Source of the DNA: Stappia sediminis
GTDB taxonomy: Bacteria > Pseudomonadota > Alphaproteobacteria > Rhizobiales > Stappiaceae
NCBI RefSeq assembly: GCF_009826895.1
Contig: NZ_WUMV01000006.1
Span: 62,001-126,000, forward strand
Direction: 5' to 3'
DNA length: 64,000 nt
In this document: positions 45,258-52,733 of the stretch, piece after piece
Layout: every line of letters begins with the position of its first letter
Numbering within the stretch: the stretch's first letter is position 1
Position numbers and translations under genes: made by a program
Notes under the pieces: model-generated
Told to the model about the DNA's origin: nothing
Databases searched by the model: none
What the model saw: the letters and a program-made list of their open reading frames with translations, nothing else

Positions 45258-45650
45258 ATGACCAAGCAACTCGAACGCATTCAGATTTTCGACCATAAGG
45301 CCTTCGGGCGCCTGATCGCAGATTACGCCACCGGCAGGAAACCCTGGCCCGCTTCGATCGAGGAATTCAGGGCGGAGGTCGAAGGCCCGAATATCGCGAA
45401 AATTCCCAGCCACATGAAGGCCATCCAAGTGGTGCAGCCGTCGGACGAAATCTTCTTCCTGCGCTTGCCGCCGAAGACACTCTTCTCGCAATCGCTGGAA
45501 CGTTACGCGGCGAACGATGCGAACGGAACCACCGAGCCCTATCCGGCGCCCCCCTTCTATTCCGACATGGTTTGCCGGGAAGAGCGCCTGACGCATACCG
45601 ACTTCTTCCTGAGCCGCGTTGCCGACTACACGATCTCCGTTTGCTCTTAA
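45258..45650 (+). CDS. Unknown 130-residue protein after the heme peroxidase; C-terminus ends in Cys-Ser
   Basis: Not recognised. It begins MTKQLERIQIFDHKAFG, has an amphipathic middle (KAIQVVQPSDEIFFLRLPPK), a Pro/Tyr-rich stretch (EPYPAPPFYSDM) and ends TDFFLSRVADYTISVCS, with Cys106 and Cys129 the only cysteines. No signal peptide, membrane helix or known fold is seen. AAGGAG lies 9 bases before the ATG. It shares a transcript with the heme peroxidase and ends at the terminator facing the YcaO operon. It could be a small partner of the peroxidase or a substrate for the YcaO enzyme; the length is large for a peptide precursor. Both ideas are inference. Confidence 0.85.
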   Translation: MTKQLERIQIFDHKAFGRLIADYATGRKPWPASIEEFRAEVEGPNIAKIPSHMKAIQVVQPSDEIFFLRLPPKTLFSQSLERYAANDANGTTEPYPAPPFYSDMVCREERLTHTDFFLSRVADYTISVCS

Positions 45651-45675
45651 GCGCCGGAACCCGTCTGAAAGACTT

Positions 45676-45705
45676 GCCCCCGGATCGTGGATCCGGGGGC
45701 TTTTT
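45676..45705. terminator. Shared terminator between the peroxidase and YcaO operons
   Basis: A perfect 11-bp stem, GCCCCCGGATC / GATCCGGGGGC, with a GTG loop and a TTTTT tail on the + strand. It lies between convergent stops (45650 and 45719) and can separate the two units. Confidence 0.9.
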
Positions 45706-45718
45706 CTTGCGCTCAACT

Positions 45719-47833
45719 TCAGTTCGCGATCAGGCTGCCGCGTGCCGCGAACGGAGGAAAGTCCATCCCGGCCAGCCTGAGCCCTTCGCGAAGCCTTTGC
45801 CAGCCTTCCCTGTCGTTCAACGGGAAACACTGACCAAGCCAATGCGCGATCTCTTCACGGGTGGGTTCGTCTGCTCCGGTCCAGCGTGACACCAGATAAC
45901 TTTCCATCGTCGAAAGGCATTTTCGAGCTCCCTGCAGATCGCCCGTGTGGGCAAGGGCAGCGATGTACCACGCCTCGACCCCCGGATAGCCGGCGCTGAA
46001 ATGCGGAAACGCTTCGAGCACGGCTCCATAGTCGCCGCACAGGAACATGACGCCGATAAAGTAGCTCCAGTAGATCGGCGAGGTCAGCATGCCGGCATCA
46101 TGAAGTTGCCTTGCCAGCACCGTCGCTTCTTCCCGGCGACCGTAAAACGCGAAAGCATGCGCCACCGAAAGCACCGTCCAAGGATCATTGTTATTGAGAT
46201 CGAGCGCAAGGCGATGCTGCTCCTCCGCCGCCTCGTAGTTTCCCTGTAGCGCGAGCGTCCAGCCGGCGCACAGATAAGCTCGCGAATCGAACGGATCCAA
46301 CCCTATCGCCGTACGGGCAAGTTCCGTGGCGCGGGCTATATTCTGCGCGGTGCGCGGCTGTCCGGGAAAGATTATGTGGCGGGAGTTCAGGATTTGCGCA
46401 AGCGTGCAATATGCCGGCCCGAACTGGGGATCCTGCTCGATGATCGCCTCGAGGATCGCCTGAGCCCGGTGAGAATCCTCCAGCTTCCAGGTGTAGTGCA
46501 GTTGCTGACCCTTGAGCAGGCGGTCATAGGACATCAATGATGCGACCGGCACCTTGGAAAGCTGCGCGAGACGCTCGGCCGAAATATTGACGTTCATCGC
46601 CATGGCGATATTGCTGACCAGTTGACCTTGCAGCTCGAAGAATTGAGCCGCATCGAGCTTGAAATCCCGGCCCCAGATGTAGGCGTTGGACCGTGAATTT
46701 CGCACGGCGACCGAAATGGAAGCCTGCTCCCGGGAACTGACGCTGCTGATCGATACCTTGTAGACGGGGGTTCCCGAACGCACGAGTTCCTCGGTTTCAG
46801 CTTCCACGACCGACCATTCACGAAAGCGGACCAGACGGGAGATTAGATCGTGCCGAAAGACCTGCGCCATGCGAATACTGCGCGCGGGTTCATCAAGTTG
46901 GAGAACCTGCTCGACAATGATGACCGGCCATACCTCGCCCGGCCAGGGCGAGATCCTTTGCGCTCCGCCTGCCTGGGAGACGGCGGGCTTTTCCCTTTCG
47001 GCGAAACCTGCCTCCGCACGGCCCGCGGCTTCCGTCGATTGCGGGTATCTTTCCAGCTTGATGTTTACGACAAGCGCCTGTGTCCGCTCGGAAGGCTGCG
47101 TATCGAATTCCTCGTCGAGAACACGCCAGAGGTCTTCATATGCCCTAACCGCACCGGCAAAGTCTCCCGAGGCCGCGCGCGCGTTCATCAAGGCCCGGCA
47201 GGCCGGCTCATGCGTGGGATCCAGGTTAAGAAGAGCTATCGCCGCGTCCTGGTTCGAGGCCTGGTCACGCGCCCCGTTCAAACGGTCCTCAAGCGATGTG
47301 CGCAACCGGTCCTGGAGGTGCTGACGCCTGACCCGAAGCCAGCCGATGAAGCTTTCCTCGTTCAGCGCCTCGAAACCTTCAAGCAAGCGATCGGGAAGGC
47401 GTTTCTCGTTCAACAGGGATGGCGGTGTCTTCTCACCTTTGGCAAGCTCGTCCAGCAGGGCGTCGACATCCGTCGCGACACGCGTCTTGTCGAGATAAAT
47501 GGTGAGTTTATCGGGATGAAGGCCTTCGAAACCTGCCGCTTCCAGCTCTCGTCTCAGAATAAGCAGCGTCTGACGCAGCGACGAGCGCGCCCGGTCTTCC
47601 GAACTTTCACCCCAGAGCAACCCCGCCGCCATTTCGCGCGTGAGGCGTCCGTCGGTCGTCAGGCACATATAGGAAAGCAGCGCCTCGGCCTTGCGGGAAC
47701 GGAACCTCAGCGCGTGTCCGGCAACGGTGAATCCCGGCAAACCGAACAGCGTGGCCTGAAGCTCCGCACCTCCGCCTGCCAGTCCAGCCCCGTTGCGTTC
47801 GTCCCTGGGCACCTTGTTCTCCGGTAATGCCAT
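45719..47833 (-). CDS. SARP/BTAD-type transcriptional regulator with TolB-like and TPR regions
   Basis: 704 residues. An N-terminal OmpR-type winged helix (FGLPGFTVAGHALRFRSRKAEALL, residues roughly 30-53) leads into a bacterial transcriptional activator (BTAD) helical domain (residues about 110-260, with SSLRQTLLILRREL and AVRAYEDLWRVLDEEFDTQPS). A middle alpha/beta region (VFRHDLISRLVRF, YIWGRDFKLD) is of the kind found in CadC/adenylate-cyclase-associated regulators. TPR-like repeats reach the C-terminus. The ATG at 47833 follows the YcaO stop by one base, so the two genes are translationally coupled; a TTG five codons earlier is the alternative. It is likely the local regulator of the cluster. 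Confidence 0.88.
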   Translation of the reverse strand: MALPENKVPRDERNGAGLAGGGAELQATLFGLPGFTVAGHALRFRSRKAEALLSYMCLTTDGRLTREMAAGLLWGESSEDRARSSLRQTLLILRRELEAAGFEGLHPDKLTIYLDKTRVATDVDALLDELAKGEKTPPSLLNEKRLPDRLLEGFEALNEESFIGWLRVRRQHLQDRLRTSLEDRLNGARDQASNQDAAIALLNLDPTHEPACRALMNARAASGDFAGAVRAYEDLWRVLDEEFDTQPSERTQALVVNIKLERYPQSTEAAGRAEAGFAEREKPAVSQAGGAQRISPWPGEVWPVIIVEQVLQLDEPARSIRMAQVFRHDLISRLVRFREWSVVEAETEELVRSGTPVYKVSISSVSSREQASISVAVRNSRSNAYIWGRDFKLDAAQFFELQGQLVSNIAMAMNVNISAERLAQLSKVPVASLMSYDRLLKGQQLHYTWKLEDSHRAQAILEAIIEQDPQFGPAYCTLAQILNSRHIIFPGQPRTAQNIARATELARTAIGLDPFDSRAYLCAGWTLALQGNYEAAEEQHRLALDLNNNDPWTVLSVAHAFAFYGRREEATVLARQLHDAGMLTSPIYWSYFIGVMFLCGDYGAVLEAFPHFSAGYPGVEAWYIAALAHTGDLQGARKCLSTMESYLVSRWTGADEPTREEIAHWLGQCFPLNDREGWQRLREGLRLAGMDFPPFAARGSLIAN

Positions 47834-47834
47834 T

Positions 47835-49166
47835 TCAGTAGAGCTCAACCCGGTCTCCGGGTATTTCGTCCGTAGCGGCCAGTGTTCGTTGATGGGACAG
47901 GCGCTTCGAAATCAGTTCGGACGGATCCGGCTGCAGCCCGGAAACAATCGCCCGCGCGACCGGAATATCGAAATCGGATCGGGTCAAGTCTATAACGCGA
48001 ACCGCATGTCCGCGACTGTCAAGGCGCGTTGCGAGAAGATTGAGGCGCACGGCCTGATCGTCATTGGCCGAAGACACCGTTTCGTAAGGTGAAATGCGGG
48101 TCGGCTGAAGGTTGACCCAATCACTTCGCACCATCGCTGCACGGGCAATATGCTTGCGATCCGTCTCGTTCAGTCCTTGATCCCCCCGTTCCGCCCGCTT
48201 AGCCGCGACGACCCGGTCGGCAAGCTCGATCTGTAGCAGTTCCTCAATGGCGCCGCGCAGCGCCTCCTCCATCGATCCGCCTGCCGCAAATCCATAAGCC
48301 ACTTTTGTCCCGGCAGGTTCCGATGAAAGTGCGGCCGCGACCGGAATGCCAAGGTCGTTCGTCAGGTTCAAGAACCAGGAACACCTGTCATCGCGACCGT
48401 TGCGGTAGCGTTTGAGCAGTTCGGCGACGCCGCTTGCGGCCAATGTTTCCAGAGTGATAGCGCCTGGACGCCGTCCCCCCTTCCACCAAAGCGCGACCGC
48501 GTCGCGTTCCACCCATTCCAGGATAGCCCTGTACGCCGCATCTTCGCGGCTGCGGCCAGCGGCAACGCCGATCCCCATGAGATATGGCAACCCGTTGGGC
48601 CTGCGCCCGGGCGTCCTGCGCCAGCAAAGATCTGCCGGAGCAGCGTCTTTCGCCCCCTGCGGCAATCGGACGGTTTCCACCCAGTCCAACGCTTTGCCGC
48701 ATTCGCCCCCGCGCAATTCATGAAACTCGCAGCCGTCGACCCCATCCGCATCAATACCGCCACGCTCGATAGCGTGAACGCGCGGATCGTCCGGCATCTC
48801 GAATTGGCTCACGAATTCACATGCTTCCGCCACACAAGCGCGAAACGCCGCGAGCCGGGTGAGACCGACCCCGGAAACGGAGGTGCCTGCATCCACTTTG
48901 GTGCCATAGGCCAAAGTGGACACTGAAGCACCAAAACAAGAAAGGCCCGGTGCATCGGGCGCCGGCAGTTCGAAAACACGATCGAGGCCGGCCGCAAATC
49001 GCAGGAGCTTCGCAAGGTCGCGCTTGTCCGCTCCCTCGAGAGCCGGCGTCGCGCCGAGCCATTTCAAAAAGTCCGCCCCCGGGCCGCCAGCCTCCGGAAA
49101 ATTGGCGCTGCTAACAAGATCGGCCGCGGAAACAAGCGTTTGCCTTGCTTCCGATTGCATGGTCAT
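47835..49166 (-). CDS. YcaO-domain protein (ATP-dependent peptide backbone cyclodehydratase/thioamidase family)
   Basis: 443 residues. YcaO enzymes phosphorylate amide backbones to make azolines, thioamides or amidines in ribosomal peptides, or modify ribosomal proteins. The ATP/Mg residues fall in order: Glu114/Glu117 (CVAEACEF), Glu217/Glu220 (ILEWVERDA) and Glu308/Glu309/Gln312 (AIEELLQIE). This predicts an active enzyme. The C-terminus ends GDRVELY, not in the proline-rich PxPxP tail of cyclodehydratases that work with E1-like partners. No TfuA, E1-like, RRE or dehydrogenase gene is next to it. The ATG at 49166 follows GGAAGGGG; upstream in-frame codons look non-coding. It is the first gene of the two-gene unit. 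Confidence 0.88.
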   Translation of the reverse strand: MTMQSEARQTLVSAADLVSSANFPEAGGPGADFLKWLGATPALEGADKRDLAKLLRFAAGLDRVFELPAPDAPGLSCFGASVSTLAYGTKVDAGTSVSGVGLTRLAAFRACVAEACEFVSQFEMPDDPRVHAIERGGIDADGVDGCEFHELRGGECGKALDWVETVRLPQGAKDAAPADLCWRRTPGRRPNGLPYLMGIGVAAGRSREDAAYRAILEWVERDAVALWWKGGRRPGAITLETLAASGVAELLKRYRNGRDDRCSWFLNLTNDLGIPVAAALSSEPAGTKVAYGFAAGGSMEEALRGAIEELLQIELADRVVAAKRAERGDQGLNETDRKHIARAAMVRSDWVNLQPTRISPYETVSSANDDQAVRLNLLATRLDSRGHAVRVIDLTRSDFDIPVARAIVSGLQPDPSELISKRLSHQRTLAATDEIPGDRVELY

Positions 49167-50001
49167 GTGCTGACATCCCCTTCCACCCCATTCAACAATT
49201 GCGACGCGATAGCAGGTGACGTCAAGTGCAACCGGGCACGCTTTTTCGTAGATAACGCTGCGTATTCCCCTGCTGATATGACCAATTTCCGAAAAAAGCC
49301 TACCTTTCTTGCCTGATGCAATGGCCGCAGAGAAAATCACGCAAAAATAACGCGATTTTTGATGTCATTCACCTGTCGTTTTTTCCGATTGAGCGAAATT
49401 CCGCAGAGGAGCGACACTGGGGGGACAATTAAAATCACCGGTTGTGATGAATTTCCAGTTGAACGCCGACTTGTAAGCGTACTGGGTGCCTGGAGAAGAA
49501 CGGTCGAGGCGCGCATTGGAGGATTCGCGAAACCGATCTTTGCTGCCGTTCAACTCCGCACTTGCGAAGCCACGGTGGGTATCGCCCGTCGGAAACGCAC
49601 GTGACCCAACTTGACCGGGTCCCGCGCCGGCCCGGTTCCCTTTGGGTATCACCATCTTCTTGAATGCCAATGGCTCAGGAAAACAGACCGGTTCGATATT
49701 GCAGTTATGTTCCGAAAATCACTGCTTCCAAGATATTCGCGCAAACCTGTTGGCGCGAGCCGGGATTTAAGCACCAAGTCCTATTAAAGGTCTTTTAAAA
49801 AATTGGCCATCCATACGTTTCATTCGCGTGGGTCGTATGGATGGCCTTTTATTTTTTGCTGCGTAATCAATCAAGGCGTTTCTTCATCACACTCGAACAA
49901 ACAACTTGTGATCTCTGTGGTGGACTCGAAACCGCCGGCTTCCCTTCAACATTTCCGGCACTATTTCAAGACAGCTTTTGTCAATTCGCTCTGGCGAGCT
50001 T
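49167..50001. other. 835-base intergenic region upstream of the YcaO gene
   Basis: Holds the YcaO promoter zone (49167-49360), with ATAACG (49252-49257) and AAATAACG (49345-49352) elements that match the repeat upstream of the peroxidase. A minus-strand frame at 49365-49670 starts only with TTG and lacks a ribosome site. GACACTGGGGGGACA (around 49413-49427) is reminiscent of the outer ends of some insertion sequences, so a degraded IS scar is possible. A strong bidirectional terminator follows at 49805. No gene can be supported. Confidence 0.5.
49805..49857. terminator. Bidirectional terminator with a 13-bp perfect stem
   Basis: GGCCATCCATACG / CGTATGGATGGCC around a 16-base loop, with TTTTATTTTTT on the + strand and AATTTTTTAAAA on the - strand. 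No annotated gene ends here, which implies an unrecognised transcript on one strand. Confidence 0.8.
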
Positions 50002-50970
50002 ATGAACGGTCCAGTCTATGCTTCGCATCAGGGATCCAGCGAATTGAATTCCATACCACCGATCGATCTTGCCGATCTCAGGGTGTTGGTGGCCTTGGCC
50101 GATTTTCGTCATTTCGCCAAAGCAGCAGATGCCTGCAACCTGTCCCAGCCCGCTCTTTCCGCACGCATCCGAAAAATGGAGCATGCCCTGAAAACACCGC
50201 TCGTGGAGCGAAGCAGGCGCTTCGAAGGATTCACGGCTGCCGGCGAGCGAGTGCTCGCGCGCGCCAGGCAGCTTCTGAACGATGTCGACGGACTGGTGCA
50301 GGATGCCAAATCCGGCGAGACGCTGAGCGGGCTCCTTCGTATCGGCGTTATTCCGACCGCAACGCCGCTCGCCGGCCGGCTTGCCTCCTCGCTTTCCACC
50401 GTTCACCCGAACATTCGCCTGCGCGCATCCAGCCTGTCTTCGCGCGCGATCGAACAGGGGCTGAAGGAATTCGCGCTCGATGCCGGCATTACCTATCTCA
50501 ACACCGAGCCCAATCCTGACATGAAGACACTCCCTCTCGCGAGAGAGCGATACTGTCTTGTCGGCACGGCCCAGCTTCCGGGGAACGGCACGATACCCTT
50601 GGACTGGAAAGACCTTGCGGGTGTCCCCCTCGCGCTCATGACGCCGGACATGCAGAACAGGCGCATTCTCAATCGCGCGTTTGCAGCCGCAGGCGTCGAG
50701 CCGAACGTCGGCTTCGAAGCCAACAGTTTCCTCGCGATCGTGAGCCGGGCAAGCGCAGGCGATGTCGCGGCGATCCTTCCCCGGACGATGGCCGACATGG
50801 TCTGCATGGACGGACTGGCGCGGCGCGATCTCGCGGAGCTTGCCGCACCGCCGGTTATCGGCCTGATCGCGGCACGGCGCGTACCGCTTTTGCCCCTCGT
50901 CGCGGCACTCTGGTCTCACGCTGCCGCCTGCATCGCCGAATCCGACCTTGCGTCTGATAACCCGACATGA
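50002..50970 (+). CDS. LysR-family regulator upstream of formate dehydrogenase
   Basis: 322 residues. The winged helix is LRVLVALADFRHFAKAADACNLSQPALSARIRKME, spanning residues about 26-60; the recognition helix is QPALSARIRKME. An effector-binding domain follows, with RIGVIPTATP and an ASAGDVAAILP block. It lies 83 bases upstream of the formate dehydrogenase genes on the same strand. Similar LysR genes precede NAD formate dehydrogenase operons elsewhere (FdsR type), so control of this operon by formate is a reasonable inference. The ATG at 50002 is weakly supported (GGCGAG); an upstream TTG is possible. Confidence 0.88.
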   Translation: MNGPVYASHQGSSELNSIPPIDLADLRVLVALADFRHFAKAADACNLSQPALSARIRKMEHALKTPLVERSRRFEGFTAAGERVLARARQLLNDVDGLVQDAKSGETLSGLLRIGVIPTATPLAGRLASSLSTVHPNIRLRASSLSSRAIEQGLKEFALDAGITYLNTEPNPDMKTLPLARERYCLVGTAQLPGNGTIPLDWKDLAGVPLALMTPDMQNRRILNRAFAAAGVEPNVGFEANSFLAIVSRASAGDVAAILPRTMADMVCMDGLARRDLAELAAPPVIGLIAARRVPLLPLVAALWSHAAACIAESDLASDNPT

Positions 50971-50980
50971 TCGAGTGATC

Positions 50981-50997
50981 GGCAAATACGATTTGCC
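50981..50997. promoter_or_regulatory. Inverted repeat GGCAAAT-ACG-ATTTGCC before the formate dehydrogenase genes
   Basis: A perfect 7-bp dyad with a 3-base centre lies between the LysR gene and the dehydrogenase. Size and A/T-rich centre fit a LysR-type recognition site. It is followed by an A/T-rich stretch that may contain the promoter. Confidence 0.45.
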
Positions 50998-51053
50998 ATT
51001 TGGTTACTTAAAGATTTTTTTGGCTTCCGGCCAATTCGGGAGGATCGAAGGCA

Positions 51054-52733
51054 ATGCTTGGAGGCAGCCGGGCGGACATCATAAAGAAGTCGTCGCGTCC
51101 GAAGGGACGGCAATTGAGCGAGGACGCGGTCGAGGACGTGCGCGACCTCCTCGGCGATGAGCCGCTCCGACGCGATCTGTTGATCGAATATTTGCACCGC
51201 ATTCAGGACCGTCACGGCCAATTAAGCGCGGCTCACCTTAAGGCGCTCGCGATGGAAATGCGCCTTTCGGAGGCGGAGGTCTTCGAAGTGGCAAGCTTCT
51301 ATCATCACTTCGATATAGTGAAGGATGACGAGCAAGCGCCGGCTCCCGTAACGGTGAGGGTATGCGACTCGCTTTCCTGCGAACTGGCAGGTGCCGACGA
51401 GCTTGTCGCAGCACTGGAGGCCGGCTGCGACCCGGCCAACGTGCGCATCGTGCGCGCGCCGTGCCAGGGGCGCTGCGCGGAAGCGCCGTCAGCTTGCGTC
51501 GGCCAGCGCGAGGTCGGCTATGCGACCGCCGATGCCATCGGCCAGATCATTGAAGACAACGCGACCGGCGCGGTCGTTCCCGGCTACATCGACCTTGAAC
51601 AATACCGCGCTGAGGGCGGCTATTCGCTTTACGGGGCCTGCCTGAAAGGCGAGCGTACGCCGGAAGAGCTTATCGATATGCTGTCTGACGCCGGGCTGCG
51701 CGGGCTGGGAGGAGCAGGCTTTCCCGCCGGCAAAAAGTGGCAGATCGTTCGTTCCTTCGACGGGCCGCGCCTGATGACCGTGAACGGTGACGAGGGCGAA
51801 CCAGGCACATTCAAGGATCGCTACTATCTTGAGCGCGATCCGCACCGAACGCTCGAAGGAGCGCTTATCGCCGCATGGGCGGTGGAGGCGGAGCGCATCT
51901 ATATCTACATGCGCGACGAATATCAGGGCGTCCTGGAAATCCTGAGGCGCGAGGTCGAGGCGCTCACCGAAGCCGGGCTTTGCGATCTCTGCCCGATCGA
52001 GATTCGCCGCGGCGCTGGCGCCTATATCTGTGGCGAGGAAAGCGCCATGATCGAATCGATCGAAGGCAAGCGCGGCCTGCCCCGCCATCGTCCGCCGTAC
52101 ATTGCAGAGGTTGGCCTGTTCGGCCGTCCGACGCTCAATCACAATGTTGAAACGCTCCACTGGATAAGGACGATCGCGGAAAAAGGGCCCGGCTGGTTCG
52201 CGGATCAGGGCAAGGAAGGTCACAAGGGCCTGCGCTCTTTTTCCGTTTCGGGCCGGGTTGCCGAACCGGGCGTGAAAATCGTTCCCGCCGGCACGTCGGT
52301 CGATGAACTGATCGAGGCTTGCGGCGGCATGGCGGAAGGCCATGAATTCCGTGCGTTCCTGCCCGGCGGCGCATCCGGAGGCATCTTTCCGGCATCCATG
52401 GGCGATCTGCCGCTCGACTTCGGAACTTTCGAACCGCACGGCGGCTTCGTTGGCTCCCACGCGGTGGTGATCCTTTCCGACAAGGACGATCTCAAGAAGG
52501 CCGCGCTCAATCTGTTGCGTTTCTTCAAGCACGAAAGCTGCGGTCAATGTACGCCCTGCCGCGCCGGCACTGAGAAAATGGTCGCCATGCTCGAGGCGGA
52601 CAATTGGGACGACGGCCTTCTCGCCGACCTGGAGCAGGTCATGCGCGATGCCTCGATCTGCGGACTTGGCCAGGCCGCGTCGAACCCAGTTCGTTCGGTT
52701 CTCAAGATAATGCAGAAGGAAGCAGGCCGATGA
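51054..52733 (+). CDS. fdh1B: NAD-dependent formate dehydrogenase, fused beta subunit (NuoE+NuoF-like)
   Basis: 559 residues joining two modules. Residues about 20-165 are NuoE-like, with a thioredoxin-fold 2Fe-2S site (Cys in VCDSLSCELAG and APCQGRCAEAPSACV). The rest is NuoF-like and binds FMN and NAD: GLGGAGFPAGKKW, NGDEGEPGTFKDR, GAYICGEESAMIESIEGKRG, and the 4Fe-4S site ESCGQCTPCRAGTEK with a distal Cys in SICGLGQ. It passes electrons from formate oxidation to NAD+. The NuoE-NuoF fusion is the form seen in Methylobacterium FDH1 rather than the three-gene fdsGBA. GGGAGG precedes the ATG. It overlaps the alpha gene (ATGA). Confidence 0.93.
   Translation: MLGGSRADIIKKSSRPKGRQLSEDAVEDVRDLLGDEPLRRDLLIEYLHRIQDRHGQLSAAHLKALAMEMRLSEAEVFEVASFYHHFDIVKDDEQAPAPVTVRVCDSLSCELAGADELVAALEAGCDPANVRIVRAPCQGRCAEAPSACVGQREVGYATADAIGQIIEDNATGAVVPGYIDLEQYRAEGGYSLYGACLKGERTPEELIDMLSDAGLRGLGGAGFPAGKKWQIVRSFDGPRLMTVNGDEGEPGTFKDRYYLERDPHRTLEGALIAAWAVEAERIYIYMRDEYQGVLEILRREVEALTEAGLCDLCPIEIRRGAGAYICGEESAMIESIEGKRGLPRHRPPYIAEVGLFGRPTLNHNVETLHWIRTIAEKGPGWFADQGKEGHKGLRSFSVSGRVAEPGVKIVPAGTSVDELIEACGGMAEGHEFRAFLPGGASGGIFPASMGDLPLDFGTFEPHGGFVGSHAVVILSDKDDLKKAALNLLRFFKHESCGQCTPCRAGTEKMVAMLEADNWDDGLLADLEQVMRDASICGLGQAASNPVRSVLKIMQKEAGR

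Noticed and set aside
45719-49166. Trifolitoxin-type or thiazole/oxazole microcin cluster
   Set aside because: The YcaO enzyme is present but the dehydrogenase, E1-like/RRE, exporter and a small precursor typical of such clusters are absent within the window.
49365-49670. Minus-strand ORF upstream of the YcaO gene as a peptide precursor
   Set aside because: It starts only with TTG, has no Shine-Dalgarno sequence, lacks a leader/core pattern or clustered Cys/Ser/Thr, and may overlap an insertion-sequence scar. The 130-residue protein is a better candidate.
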